DNA of 64,000 bases from Bog-473 sp963726135 (GCA_963726135.1 CAVSBE010000007.1:1-64000); one strand, 5' to 3'; positions 41,411-50,662 are shown, counted from the stretch's first letter. Numbers and translations are program-made. The notes: generated from the letters alone by a model not told the origin.

Positions 41411-42882
41411 GCCTCGACCGGTACCGGGACCAGCGCGGTCACGGGCTGCGCTGGTGGCGGCTCGGCCGCGGTGGAAGCATCGGCGGTCTCGGCGACGCGG
41501 GTGCCGATGCCCTGGAGCACCAGGCCGGCCAGCAGGCTGCAGCCCATCATGAAGATCCAGGCGTGGTGGTACGCCGTCACCGCCGACGCCCCGGAGGCGG
41601 TTCCCAGGATGGCCACGAGGCAGGCCACGCCGAGCGCGACACCGATCTGGCGGGTCATGGCATAGAGCGCGGAACCGGTGGCGAAGCGCTCCGGCGGCAG
41701 CGGGGCGGTCGCCGCGCCGCCCAGCGAGGGGAGCATCAGGCCCACGCCGAACCCGCCGAGGAGGCTGCCGGGCAGGTACGCGCCCGCCCAGTCGGGCGTG
41801 ACGCCCACCCGCAGGACCCACCACAACCCGCCGGCAGCGAAGAACAGCGATCCGACGGTGCCCACGGCCCGGTGCCCGAACCGTGCGCCCAGGACGCCCC
41901 CGGGGAACGCGGTCAGCCCGGCGAGGAGCGGTCCGGGGGCGATCATGAACCCGGCGCGGAGGACGGATTCGTGCCACACGCCCGTCAGGAACAGGACGCC
42001 GCCGAGCACGAGCGCACCGAAGCCGCTGAAGAAGGCCAGGGAGCTGAGGTCGGCGAGTGCCACGGCCCGGTGGCGGATGACGGCCGGTTCGAGGATCGGG
42101 TTGGGGTGGCGGAACGAACGCAGCACGAGCCCGGTGCCGGCCAGCGCCGTCAGTGCGAAGGCGCCGAGGACGCGGGGGCTGGACCATCCCCAGTCGGGAC
42201 CCTGGACGAGGCCGGCCACCAGGCTGGCCACCGCCACCGTGAGCAGGCCCGCACCCAGCAGGTCAGCCTTGTGGGCCGCCGGGTCGCGAACCTCCCTCAA
42301 CAGGCGCACGCCGAAGACCAGCGCCAGCACGCTGAAGGGCAGGTTCACCAGGAACACCCAGCGCCAGCTCACCTGGACCAGCAGCCCGCCGATCGGGGGG
42401 CCGAGCGCGGCGGCGGCCCCGCCGACGGCCGACCACAGACCGATGGCCGCCCCCTTGCGCGCCGGGCCGAAGGCGGGCAGGAGGAGCCCGAGCGAGGTGG
42501 GCAGCATGAGCGCCCCGCCGCTCGCCTGCAGGATCCGGGCGGCGACGAGGAAGCCCAGCGAGGGGGCGACGGCGCACAGCGCAGAGGACGTCGTGAAGAT
42601 GGCCAACCCGAGCAGGAACGCCTTCTTGCGCCCGGCCCGGTCGGCCCAGCGTCCGGCGGGGACGAGCGCCGCCGCGAACACGATGGTGTAGGCGCTCAGC
42701 ACCCACGAGAGCGAGCTGAGGCTTTCGCCGTGGTAGGTCGCCGAGATGCTCGGGAAGGCGATGTTGACGATGAACAGATCGAGCGAGGACAAGAACACCC
42801 CCGTCAGCACGATCAGGGCGGTCAGCGCGGGCCGGGAGCGCCCCGGCACGGGCAGCGGATCCTGCACAGTGAGTTCTGTCAT
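41407..42882 (-). CDS. MFS drug-efflux transporter, DHA2 (EmrB/QacA) family
   Basis: The product is 491 aa from ATG 42882 with about 14 TM helices. Helix 1 ends in SSLDLFIVNIAFPSI (motif D1-like), loop 2-3 is GRWADRAGRKKAFLLG (motif A), and helix 5 has GPPIGGLLVQVSWRWVFLVN (motif C and following). Proton-driven export of drugs or metabolites is the expected role. It is divergently transcribed from an HxlR regulator gene (69 bp between starts), which probably controls it. Confidence 0.88.
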   Translation of the reverse strand: MTELTVQDPLPVPGRSRPALTALIVLTGVFLSSLDLFIVNIAFPSISATYHGESLSSLSWVLSAYTIVFAAALVPAGRWADRAGRKKAFLLGLAIFTTSSALCAVAPSLGFLVAARILQASGGALMLPTSLGLLLPAFGPARKGAAIGLWSAVGGAAAALGPPIGGLLVQVSWRWVFLVNLPFSVLALVFGVRLLREVRDPAAHKADLLGAGLLTVAVASLVAGLVQGPDWGWSSPRVLGAFALTALAGTGLVLRSFRHPNPILEPAVIRHRAVALADLSSLAFFSGFGALVLGGVLFLTGVWHESVLRAGFMIAPGPLLAGLTAFPGGVLGARFGHRAVGTVGSLFFAAGGLWWVLRVGVTPDWAGAYLPGSLLGGFGVGLMLPSLGGAATAPLPPERFATGSALYAMTRQIGVALGVACLVAILGTASGASAVTAYHHAWIFMMGCSLLAGLVLQGIGTRVAETADASTAAEPPPAQPVTALVPVPVEA

Positions 42883-42911
42883 GAAACGTACTCTAGAGAA
42901 GAAAGTTTCGT
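42883..42911. promoter_or_regulatory. Divergent promoter region with GAAAC...GTTTC inverted repeat
   Basis: GAAAC (42883-42887) and GTTTC (42905-42909) are inverted arms, with CTCTAGAG (42892-42899), itself a palindrome, between them. The site abuts the transporter start and is 41 bp from the HxlR gene, fitting an HxlR operator. Confidence 0.4.
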
Positions 42912-42951
42912 AAAACAACCCTCTCCCCGAAATGTGCGGTATGCTGCATTG

Positions 42952-43437
42952 ATGCTGAAGCGCGACTATCCGAGCCAGTACTGCCCGGTCGCGTCCACGC
43001 TCGAGGTGGTCGGCGAGCGCTGGACGCTGCTGATCATCCGGGATGTCTTCTTGGGCATCCGGCGCTTCGACGATCTCCAGCGTGATCTGGGCGTGGCGCG
43101 CAACGTGCTCCAGGCGCGCCTCGAGCGCCTGGTCGAGCAGGGGGTCCTGGTGAAGCGTCCCTACCAGGAGCGGCCCCCGCGCCACGAGTACCGCCTCACC
43201 GACAAGGGTGCCGACCTGTGGCCCGTACTGGTGGCGCTGTTGCAGTGGGGCGACCGTTACGGCCTGGAGGGCGAGCGGCCGATGATCCTCCAACACCGCG
43301 GTTGTGGCGGCGAGCTCGACGACCGCCGCCGCTGCCTCACCTGTGGGGCCGACGTCACGGTCACCGAGGCCGTCGCGATCCGCACCGGCGCGCTGCGCCC
43401 GGCGTCCCGCGCCACGACCGAGCCCGTCCTGGCCTGA
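42952..43437 (+). CDS. HxlR-family transcriptional regulator
   Basis: The product is 161 aa from ATG 42952. YPSQYCPVASTLEVVGERWT then LLIIRDVFLGIRRFDDLQRD and LGVARNVLQARLERLVEQGV is the HxlR winged helix with the sensor Cys near the N-terminus. The C-terminal third has a Cys cluster (HRGCGG, RRCLTCGAD) that could bind zinc or sense redox. HxlR proteins respond to aldehydes, quinones or oxidants and usually control a neighbour, here the DHA2 exporter. The amidase gene follows after 46 bp. Confidence 0.9.
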   Translation: MLKRDYPSQYCPVASTLEVVGERWTLLIIRDVFLGIRRFDDLQRDLGVARNVLQARLERLVEQGVLVKRPYQERPPRHEYRLTDKGADLWPVLVALLQWGDRYGLEGERPMILQHRGCGGELDDRRRCLTCGADVTVTEAVAIRTGALRPASRATTEPVLA

Positions 43438-43483
43438 CGCGTCTCCCGGGCGCCGCGGGGCGCGGCTCGCTACCGTGGCCGTC

Positions 43484-44927
43484 ATGAGCGAGGACACGGC
43501 ATGGCTCGACGCGACGGCACAGGCGGAATTGGTCCGCAGCAAGGCGGTCTCGCCGTCCGAGCTCGTTGGCGAGGCGATCGCGCGCATGGACAAGCTCAAC
43601 CCGCAGTTGAACGCGGTCATCCACCAGCTCTTCGACCGGGCCCGGGACGAGGCGGCCGGCGAGCTGCCCGACGGGCCGTTCCGCGGCGTGCCGTTCCTCT
43701 TGAAGGACCTCGGCGCCGAACTGGCGGGGACACCCTTCTGCGAGGGGCTGGCCTTCGCGGGGGACTACCACTCGACCGTGACCCAGGAACTGACGCAGCG
43801 CTTCATCGACGCCGGCTTCGTGATCTGCGGCAAGACGAACACGCCCGAGCTCGGAATCCTGCCGACTGCCGAGCCGCAGCGCTTCGGACCCTCGCGCAAC
43901 CCGTGGAACACCGAGCACTCGACCGGCGGGTCATCGGGCGGTTCGGCCGCTGCCGTCGCGTCGGGCATGGTGCCCGCGGCGCACGCCAACGACGGAGGGG
44001 GCTCTATCAGGATCCCCGCGTCGTGCTGCGGCCTGGTCGGGCTGAAGCCGACGCGTGGCCGCAACTCGCTGGCGCCGCAATACGGCGACATGATGGGCGG
44101 CCTCGTCGCCGAGCACGTGGTCACACGCTCGGTGCGTGACTCCGCCGCCATCCTCGACGTCACGTCCGGACCCGTCCCCGGGGATCCGTACTGGGCGCCG
44201 CCGCGGCGCGGGCCCTCCTTCGCCGCCGCGGCCGCCGAGCGCGCCGCCCCGGCTGCGCATCGCGGTCATGACGGCGTCGCCGACCGGGAGTCAGGTCGAC
44301 CGGGCCTGTGTGGCCGCGGTAGGGGAAACGGCGAACCTCTGCGAGTCGCTCGGGCACCAGGTCGAGGGCGCCACCCTCGACGTCGACGGCAACGCCTTCA
44401 CGACGCACTTCATCAACCAGTGGGCCTGCGCCAACGCCTGGGCCATCGCCGACTGGGAGTCGCGGCTCGGGCGCGCCGTCACAGAGTCCGACGTGGAGCC
44501 GTTGAGCTGGGCCCTCATTGAGCTGGGCCGGTCGATCAACGGAGCCCAGTACCTGACGTCGGTCCAGGAGCTCCAGAAGATCTCGCGCCAGGTGGCCCAG
44601 TACTTCGAGGGCATCGACGTCCTGCTCACCCCGACGCTGGGCGAGCCGCCGGCCCCCCTCGGCACGTTCGACTCACCGCCTGGCGAGCCGCTGGCCGGCC
44701 TGTTCCGCGCCGCCGACTACGTGCCGTTCACCCCGCCGTTCAACGTCACGGGCCAACCGGCAATCTCGCTGCCGCTGCACTGGGACGATGCGGACCTGCC
44801 GAGTGCCCTGCCGATCGGCGTGCAGTTCGTCGGCCGCTTCGGCGACGAGGAGACACTGCTCTCGTTGGCCGGACAGCTCGAGGAGGCCGCCCCGTGGGCG
44901 ACGCGCCGGCCGCCGGTCTCGGCCTAG
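43484..44927 (+). CDS. Amidase (amidase-signature family), one frameshift
   Basis: Read across one break the product is about 480 aa. The first part has PFRGVPFLLKDLGAELAGTP with the catalytic Lys and TGGSSGGSAAAVASGMVPAA with the cis-Ser and neighbouring Ser; the nucleophile Ser is in DGGGSIRIPASCCGLVGLKP. Near 44246-44253 one extra C breaks the frame (AAAAER-RLRIAVMTASPTG). The C-terminal part is intact (PFNVTGQPAISLPLHW). The substrate is unknown. It starts at ATG 43484 and its stop shares CTAG with the convergent OYE gene. Confidence 0.87.
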
Positions 44928-46123
44928 GCGGAACCGGGGCGGTCGGCCACCAGGACGCAGCGGGTGCCCGAATAGATGGTCGGCATGCACTTGTTGCAGT
45001 GGATGCACAACGATGACGTCGAGGTGCCCGCCTGCATGCGGTTGGGCAGGTCCGGCTCGCGCAGCAGGGCGCGGGCCATGGCCACGAAGGCGAACCCATC
45101 GGCCAGTGCCGACTCGATCGTTGCCAGCTCAGAGATGCCCCCGAGCAAGATGATGGGCGTGCTGAGCACGGCGCGGAACTGGCGGGCGAACGGGAGGAAG
45201 TAGGCCTCCTCGTAGGGATAGGACTTGAGAAAGCGGTGACCGACGACCCGGAAGCCCAGGCGCACGGGTGGCGGCAGGGTGGCGCCGAACTCGCGCAGCG
45301 GCGCGTCGCCCCGGAACAGGTACATCGGGTTGGCGAGTGAGCTGCCGCCAGTGAGCTCCAGCGCATCGAGCGCGCCGTCGGATTCGAAGAGCGAGGCGAT
45401 CTCGACGCTCTCGTCGACCCACAGGCCGCCGTCGACGCCGTCGGCCATGTTGAGCTTGGCGGTGACCGCAGTCGCCGGCCCCGCGGCGTCGCGCACCGTG
45501 CGCAAGACGGTACGGGCGAAGCGCGCTCTGTTCTCCACCGTGCCGCCGAACTGGTCGTCGCGGCGGTTGAGCTTGGGGCTCAAGAACGCGCTCAGGAGAT
45601 AGTTGTGCCCGACGTGCACCTCGATGCTGTCGAAGCCGGCCTCCACGGCCAGCTTCGCGGCGCGGCGGTAGTCCTCGGTGATGCGCTCGATCCCGGGCAC
45701 GTCGACCGCACGGAGGCGCGAGCCCATGGGCGTGAACCCCCCCGAAGGCGAGAGCGCGGGGGTCCGATTGGAGCGGGCGTTGGCCACCGGTCCGGCGTGG
45801 CCGATCTGCGCCGCCGCGGCGGCACCCTCGGCGTGGACGGCGTCGGTGAGCCGGCGCAGGCCCGGGACGGTGTCCCCGCTCAGCACCAGGCAATGCCGGT
45901 CGGTCCGCCCTTCGGGCGACACGGCGAGGTAGGCCACGGTGGACATGGCCGCTCCACCGGCGGCGACGCGGCGGTGGAAGTCGATCAACTCGTCGCTGAC
46001 GGTGCCCCTCGGGGTGACGCCCTCGAAGGTGGCCGCCTTGATGATGCGGTTGCGCAGGGTGAGCGGGCCGAGCGGCGCCGGGGCGAAGACCGAGGGCGCG
46101 GCCGTGCGGGCGCTGCGTGGCAC
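44924..46123 (-). CDS. NADH:flavin oxidoreductase, old yellow enzyme family
   Basis: The protein is 399 aa from GTG 46123. FAPAPLGPLTLRNRIIKAAT begins the FMN-binding TIM barrel; IEVHVGHNYLLSAFLSPKLN and RRDDQFGGTVENRARF are the substrate/FMN region. The end carries CIHCNKCMPTIYSGTRC, a CxxCxxC-x9-C set close to the Fe-S motif of 2,4-dienoyl-CoA reductase, but without the second, FAD-binding half of that enzyme. It should reduce activated double bonds. An Fe-S cluster is plausible, not proven. The DHA2 transporter lies upstream on the same strand in reading order after 42 bp. Confidence 0.86.
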   Translation of the reverse strand: MPRSARTAAPSVFAPAPLGPLTLRNRIIKAATFEGVTPRGTVSDELIDFHRRVAAGGAAMSTVAYLAVSPEGRTDRHCLVLSGDTVPGLRRLTDAVHAEGAAAAAQIGHAGPVANARSNRTPALSPSGGFTPMGSRLRAVDVPGIERITEDYRRAAKLAVEAGFDSIEVHVGHNYLLSAFLSPKLNRRDDQFGGTVENRARFARTVLRTVRDAAGPATAVTAKLNMADGVDGGLWVDESVEIASLFESDGALDALELTGGSSLANPMYLFRGDAPLREFGATLPPPVRLGFRVVGHRFLKSYPYEEAYFLPFARQFRAVLSTPIILLGGISELATIESALADGFAFVAMARALLREPDLPNRMQAGTSTSSLCIHCNKCMPTIYSGTRCVLVADRPGSA

Positions 46124-46165
46124 GGGTCTACCTTTGCCGACCGGCGGGCTGGCCGCACGTCGGCG

Positions 46166-47710
46166 TCAGCGCTCCGCCCTGCCGGTGGTCGCGAACGGCT
46201 GGTCCGGGCGCAGTGGCGGGTTGCCGACCGCGCAGTGCCACGTCCGGCAGTACTCCTCCACCTGGGGAGTGGTGCGGGCCGGATTGCGGATGGTGAACGC
46301 GGCGATGACGCCGCCGCCGGCTGCTGCGAAGCCCGAGATGAGCATGGCGGTCCGGAACCCGGTGGCCAACGCGGTGGCCCCGAGCGCGCTGGCGCCGGTC
46401 AGGCCCGAGAGTAACGGCAACACGGCGACCGCGAGCAGCCCGCCCGCCCGGGCCACCACGTTGTTGACCGCTGAGGCGATGCCGGCGTGCTCCGCCGGCG
46501 CGGCCCCCATCGCCGTGGCGGTCAGCGGGGCGACGACGATGGCCAGGCCGATGCCGAAGAGCAGCACCGCGGGGAAGACCTGGGTGAGGTAGCTCCCGGG
46601 ATTGGTGGCCCGGGTGAGGAGGGCGAGCCCGGCCCCAACGACGAAGGGCCCGAGCGTCATCTGCAGGCGCGGCCCGATACGCGCCGAGAGCTGGCCCGAC
46701 CGCGCCGAGAACGCCAACATGATCAGCGTCACCGGTAGCAGCGCGAGCCCTGACGCGAGTGGGCTGTAGTGCGCAACGATCTGCAGCTCAATGGGGAGCA
46801 GGAACAGGGCGCCGCCGAGGGCGCCGTAGACGACGAAGGTCACCGCGTTGGCGCCGCTGAACTGACTGGCGCGGAACAGCCCGAGTGGGAGCATCGGGTG
46901 GGCCCGACGGTGCTCGACGAGGAGGAACACGGGCGCGGTCACGGCGGCGACCGCCAGGCTGGCCACGACGGCCGGGCTCGACCATCCTCGCGATGGTGCC
47001 TCGATGAGCCCGTAGGTCAAGCCGGCGAGGAAGGCCACGGCCAGCGCCGCCCCCGGGAGGTCGACGCGTCCGGCGCTGCCGGGGTCCCGTGACTCCGGGA
47101 CGTGGCGAGCCGTCACGGCCAGGACCACGGCGGCCAAGGGGAGGTTGATGTAGAAGACCCAGCGCCACGAGGCGACGGCGAGGAGATAGCCGCCGACGAG
47201 CGGGCCGACGGCGCCCGCCACGCCCCCGAGCCCCGACCAGGCGCCGATGGCGCGGGCGCGGTCCTCGGGCCGGAACGACGCCTGCAGGATGGCCAGGCTG
47301 GCCGGCGTCAGGAGCGCCCCGCCGATGCCCTGGACGACCCGGGCGCCGATGAGCCACGCGGCCCCGGGGGCGAGACCGCAGAAGGCCGAGGCGACGGCGA
47401 ACCACACGATGCCGACGGAGAAGACGCGCCGGCGCCCGTAGCGGTCCCCGAGCGAACCACCGAGGAGCAGAAAGGCGGCGAGCGTGAGGGCGTAGCCGGT
47501 GACGACCCACTGCAGCGAACCGAGGCCGCCCTGGAAGGTGCGATTGATGGAGGGGAGGGCGATGCCGACGACGGTCGAATCGAGGAAGGCGATCCCCGAG
47601 CCGAGGACCGTGGCGGCCACGACCCAGCGTCCCCGGGCGGATGACAGGGCGAGCGGGTCGGGCACCGTGGCCGCCTCGGACGGGCCCCCGGTCCCGGCGC
47701 CGGCGCTCAC
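46166..47710 (-). CDS. MFS drug-efflux transporter, DHA2 (EmrB/QacA) family
   Basis: The product is 514 aa from GTG 47710, with about 14 TM helices. Helix 1 ends in AFLDSTVVGIALPSI, loop 2-3 is GGSLGDRYGRRRVFSVG, and helix 5 region is GPLVGGYLLAVASWRWVFYI. It resembles the other exporter in this window in layout but is a separate subfamily. The GTG overlaps the stop of the PASTA protein gene (GTGA), so the two are translated together, an unusual partnership. OYE follows downstream on the same strand. Confidence 0.88.
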   Translation of the reverse strand: MSAGAGTGGPSEAATVPDPLALSSARGRWVVAATVLGSGIAFLDSTVVGIALPSINRTFQGGLGSLQWVVTGYALTLAAFLLLGGSLGDRYGRRRVFSVGIVWFAVASAFCGLAPGAAWLIGARVVQGIGGALLTPASLAILQASFRPEDRARAIGAWSGLGGVAGAVGPLVGGYLLAVASWRWVFYINLPLAAVVLAVTARHVPESRDPGSAGRVDLPGAALAVAFLAGLTYGLIEAPSRGWSSPAVVASLAVAAVTAPVFLLVEHRRAHPMLPLGLFRASQFSGANAVTFVVYGALGGALFLLPIELQIVAHYSPLASGLALLPVTLIMLAFSARSGQLSARIGPRLQMTLGPFVVGAGLALLTRATNPGSYLTQVFPAVLLFGIGLAIVVAPLTATAMGAAPAEHAGIASAVNNVVARAGGLLAVAVLPLLSGLTGASALGATALATGFRTAMLISGFAAAGGGVIAAFTIRNPARTTPQVEEYCRTWHCAVGNPPLRPDQPFATTGRAER

Positions 47711-48246
47711 TGGGGGCAGGCGTCCATCGTGAAGGTGACGATCGCGCCGGGCTTGAGCACAATGCCGGGCGCCGGGCTCTGCGTCAGCACCGTCTGCGGG
47801 CGTTTCACGGTCGTGGTCGTGACCGCGGCTGCGCTCGTGGAGGTGGCCGACGGATTGGTGGTGGTGGACGTCGTCGTCGTGGTCGTCGTGGTGGTCGTCG
47901 GCCCGCCCACCGAGTAACAGGCCCACGCCAGCCCCACCCCGATGAGCGCGTGGCGCGTCGCCAAGTGGGTGAGGCCGACGATGGCGGGCACGGGCGACCC
48001 GTTGCCGTAGCACCCCGACCATGTGATACCGACCCGCGTCCCGGGCGGCACCGTGGCGCCGGGGCTCAGCGGTACCGCGCCGACGTTCTCGTTGGGCGCC
48101 TCACCGGCGACCGACAGCGACGTCACGACGCTCTGGCCGGCCAGGGTGCCCCTGTTGCACACGACGTTCAGGCTGACCGGATGCAGCCCCGCGGTGCGCA
48201 GCGCGGCGCGGGCGGCGGCGATCCTCAGGCCGATCACGGCGGGCAT
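47707..48246 (-). CDS. PASTA-domain protein without visible membrane anchor
   Basis: The product is 179 aa from ATG 48246. One PASTA domain starts at once (MPAVIGLRIAAARAALRTAG), a second at VPAIVGLTHLATRHALIGVG, and a third half-domain (VLTQSPAPGIVLKPGAIV) follows a low-complexity Thr/Ser/Ala linker of ~35 residues encoded by a GTGGTG/GTCGTC-rich tract (about 47815-47910). Such domains bind peptidoglycan or beta-lactams outside the cell, yet no signal peptide or TM helix is seen in the frame. The start may be misplaced or the gene may be a fragment of a kinase or penicillin-binding protein. It is coupled to the MFS gene. Confidence 0.7.
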   Translation of the reverse strand: MPAVIGLRIAAARAALRTAGLHPVSLNVVCNRGTLAGQSVVTSLSVAGEAPNENVGAVPLSPGATVPPGTRVGITWSGCYGNGSPVPAIVGLTHLATRHALIGVGLAWACYSVGGPTTTTTTTTTTSTTTNPSATSTSAAAVTTTTVKRPQTVLTQSPAPGIVLKPGAIVTFTMDACPQ

Positions 48247-48302
48247 GCGCCCATCTTGGTCTTCCGACCCGTCGCGGCGCTGTTCCGTACCCGCATGCCC
48301 TC

Positions 48303-48983
48303 TCACTTCAAGATGTTGACCGCCCGGGCGACGACGAGGATGCCGACCACGAGGGAGATGGCCGACTCGGCCATCAACATGAGCTTCGCCCACGGCTTGA
48401 TCGCGGACACGTCGGTGGGGCTGAACGCGGTGGCGGTGGCGAAGGAGAAGTGGAAGTAGTCCACGAACGTGGGGGACCAGTCCTCCTCGACGTGCTGGGG
48501 GTGCAGCATCTCGGGGAAGATAAGGGCGGGAGCGCTGTCGGTGCCCGCGGCGCGGGCCGCCGGGCCACCGCGGTCGAGGTTCCAGTACCAGAGCGCGAAG
48601 GCGATGATGTTGGAGAGCCAGATTGCGGCACCGCTGGCCAGCAACACCTTGGCGTTCTGGGTGAAGCTCGACACGTCGATGATGCCCACGACGAGGCGCA
48701 CGGCCGCGTCGGCATTGGCGACCGAGATGAGGCCGATGAGGACGCTGGTGAGGTTGTGCAGCCACGGGCGGTCCCGGTCGATTCGACCGGGGTCGCCGAT
48801 GATCAGAATGCCGAGGAGGATGACGAGGAGGACGAGGAAGAGCCAGGCGGCGTCACCGTTGCGCAGCTCGTGGGGCAGCGCCGCCCGGAGTAGTCCGGTG
48901 GCAATGACCGCGACGGCCATGGGCCAGCGTGGCTCGCCCTGCTCGGATCTGTGCCCGAGGCGGGGCTGGGGGCCTGTCGACAT
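48303..48983 (-). CDS. Hypothetical integral membrane protein (DUF1345-like)
   Basis: From ATG 48983 the product is 226 aa (ATG 49004 would add seven). GGGGAAAGA lies upstream of the 48983 start. Four or five TM helices are visible, and the last third (DYFHFSFATATAFSPTDVSA then IKPWAKLMLMAESAISLVVG) looks like a pore-helix/inner-helix pair of DUF1345-type or two-TM channel-like proteins. No selectivity filter TVGYG is present, so potassium conduction is not supported. The function is unknown. Confidence 0.65.
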   Translation of the reverse strand: MSTGPQPRLGHRSEQGEPRWPMAVAVIATGLLRAALPHELRNGDAAWLFLVLLVILLGILIIGDPGRIDRDRPWLHNLTSVLIGLISVANADAAVRLVVGIIDVSSFTQNAKVLLASGAAIWLSNIIAFALWYWNLDRGGPAARAAGTDSAPALIFPEMLHPQHVEEDWSPTFVDYFHFSFATATAFSPTDVSAIKPWAKLMLMAESAISLVVGILVVARAVNILK

Positions 48984-49002
48984 GGGGCCATCTTTCCCCA
49001 CC

Positions 49003-49173
49003 ATGGTGACGGCAGCCGGGAGCCGACGAGGGGTGACCTCGACCCCGACGGACCCGATCGCGCTGATCGTGGGCGTCGGCCTCGGAGCGCTGGCGTCGGC
49101 GAACGCGGTGGCGGCGCTGCCGGGGTGGGTCGCGGCACGTACCCGGACCGCGCTGCTGCTGCGCGCCGAGTAG
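49003..49173 (+). CDS. Possible small single-TM protein
   Basis: A 56-aa frame from ATG 49003 contains DPIALIVGVGLGALASANAV, a TM-like segment, then a basic end (ARTRTALLLRAE). It is divergent from the DUF1345-like gene and abuts its alternative start. There is no clear RBS, so this is a weak call. Confidence 0.3.
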   Translation: MVTAAGSRRGVTSTPTDPIALIVGVGLGALASANAVAALPGWVAARTRTALLLRAE

Positions 49174-49310
49174 ATCCCCGGACTCGGGACAACCGAGGTT
49201 CACCTGGAGCGCCACGCGCCCTCCCGGCGGCGGTCGCCCCAACCTTCGGGCGTAGGCATCGACGCCGCCTGGCGCCGCACGGCTCGACGACGCATGATCT
49301 GGTTGTCGTC

Positions 49311-49511
49311 ATGCAGCACAACGGTGAGATTCACGAGGATGGGGTGGCGAAGGCCGCGGTCGGCGGGGGCTGGCTCGACGCCGAGCTGCGCGACACCTTT
49401 CCGGCCAGCGACCCCCTGCCGCACTGGGCGGGACCACCACGCGACCTCGACGAGGCGGACCGCTCGCACCGGCGTGGGGGAGGCCGCACGGGGGACGACC
49501 CTCGGGGGTGA
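49311..49511 (+). CDS. Small protein with FPASDP motif
   Basis: A 66-aa frame from ATG 49311 has LDAELRDTFPASDPLPHWAG, the 'E-x2-TFPASDP' signature of small conserved bacterial proteins of unknown function that I recall from many genomes. The charged tail (DRSHRRGGGRTGDD) is low complexity and may not be conserved. The motif is the main evidence. Confidence 0.5.
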   Translation: MQHNGEIHEDGVAKAAVGGGWLDAELRDTFPASDPLPHWAGPPRDLDEADRSHRRGGGRTGDDPRG

Positions 49512-49598
49512 GGTGCCACTTCGTCGGGAACCCGCCGCGACGGCGCAGGAATGGTGGTATCCCTGCGGCGCGACGGGTGTGCTCGCTAGAACTGTGAG

Positions 49599-50159
49599 AT
49601 GGGCAGCACCGATCGTCAGACCATTGAGCTCAGGCTCAACGGGGCCGAGGAGATGTTCGTGTTGGCCCCGACCGACCTGTTCTCCGAATACCGCAACTAC
49701 CTGACCGGGGTCGAATTCTGCATCAGCGTGCTCCGCGCCCGCCACACTCGGGGCCGCGTCCGCCTCGAGCTCTCGCTGCCCCCGTCGGAGGTCGAGGAAG
49801 GCTCGAGCGAGCGGGTGGGCGGGGCGCTGCGCCGCTATTGCACCCACCGCATCACCTACAACGAACGCGAGCGTCGTGCGACCTGGCTGGGCGGCCTGTC
49901 GTCGCTCTGGATCGGTATTCCCATCGCCGTGATCGGTTACCTCCTGGTGATCTACGCCGGGTCGCTGGTCGGCCCCACCGGCAACGTCAACCTGGTCGCG
50001 GATACAACGGGATGGGTGTTGGTCTGGGTGGGAGTCTGGTTCCCTCTCGACACCATTCTCTTCACCCCGTTGAGCTACGGGCGCGAGAACCGCGTCCTCC
50101 AGCAACTGCGTGACGCCGAGATCTCGGTCGTCCCGCAAGGATCCTCGAGCCCGGCCTGA
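49599..50159 (+). CDS. Hypothetical protein with two TM helices
   Basis: The protein is 186 aa from ATG 49599. A soluble N-terminal domain of ~90 residues (IELRLNGAEEMFVLAPTDLF, SEYRNYLTGVEFCI) is followed by a helix (LWIGIPIAVIGYLLVIYAG) and a second one (TTGWVLVWVGVWFPLDTILF), and a short cytoplasmic tail. Codon use is normal. I do not recognise the family. Confidence 0.65.
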   Translation: MGSTDRQTIELRLNGAEEMFVLAPTDLFSEYRNYLTGVEFCISVLRARHTRGRVRLELSLPPSEVEEGSSERVGGALRRYCTHRITYNERERRATWLGGLSSLWIGIPIAVIGYLLVIYAGSLVGPTGNVNLVADTTGWVLVWVGVWFPLDTILFTPLSYGRENRVLQQLRDAEISVVPQGSSSPA

Positions 50160-50314
50160 CCCTGCGGCAACGCCGCGCCGCCAGGTCGAATGCCCCGGCC
50201 TCGAGGTGTGTCGGGGGCAAGTCGGTGACGTTTCTCGATTTCCGCGCGACACCCACATCCAAGTCCGCGCCGGGCTCCGAATGGGCACCAGGAGAACGGA
50301 ACGGAGGCACGGTC

Positions 50315-50662
50315 ATGAGCCCTGACCCGCGTAATGAGCCCGTAGAGAAGTCCGGTGGCTGGCGGGACGGCCTGAGCCGGCGCAGTTTCCTACGGCGGGG
50401 CACGTTCACTGCGGCCACCGTTGCCGTGGCCAGCAGCGTTCCCGGGTTGTCCACGCTTGTCGCCGCCACCGCGGCGGACGCCCCTGCCGTCGAAACGGGC
50501 GTCAGCGATGCCGAGATGGACAGCGGTGTCCTCTCAGAGCCGCTGGTCGCACACGTCAAAGACCTCGGTACCGGCGAGATCAGCCTGTTCCAGGGCGAGC
50601 GCGAAGTCGTCGTCCGCTCTCCCGCACTCGCCCGGAGCTTGATGTCCGCCGCCCGTCCATAG
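50315..50662 (+). CDS. Small Tat-exported protein
   Basis: ATG 50315 is set by GGAGG at 50303-50307. The product is 115 aa. GLSRRSFLRRGTFTAATVAV is a twin-arginine signal (RRSFLRR) with a hydrophobic stretch and an Ala-rich cleavage region near residue 52. The mature part is ~60 residues (SEPLVAHVKDLGTGEISLFQ). It lies 35 bp upstream of the DUF4331 gene, so it is probably co-expressed. Tat export suggests it folds or gains a cofactor before export. Confidence 0.72.
   Translation: MSPDPRNEPVEKSGGWRDGLSRRSFLRRGTFTAATVAVASSVPGLSTLVAATAADAPAVETGVSDAEMDSGVLSEPLVAHVKDLGTGEISLFQGEREVVVRSPALARSLMSAARP

Noticed and set aside
48303..48983. Potassium channel
   Set aside because: The last helices look channel-like, but the TVGYG-type filter is missing.
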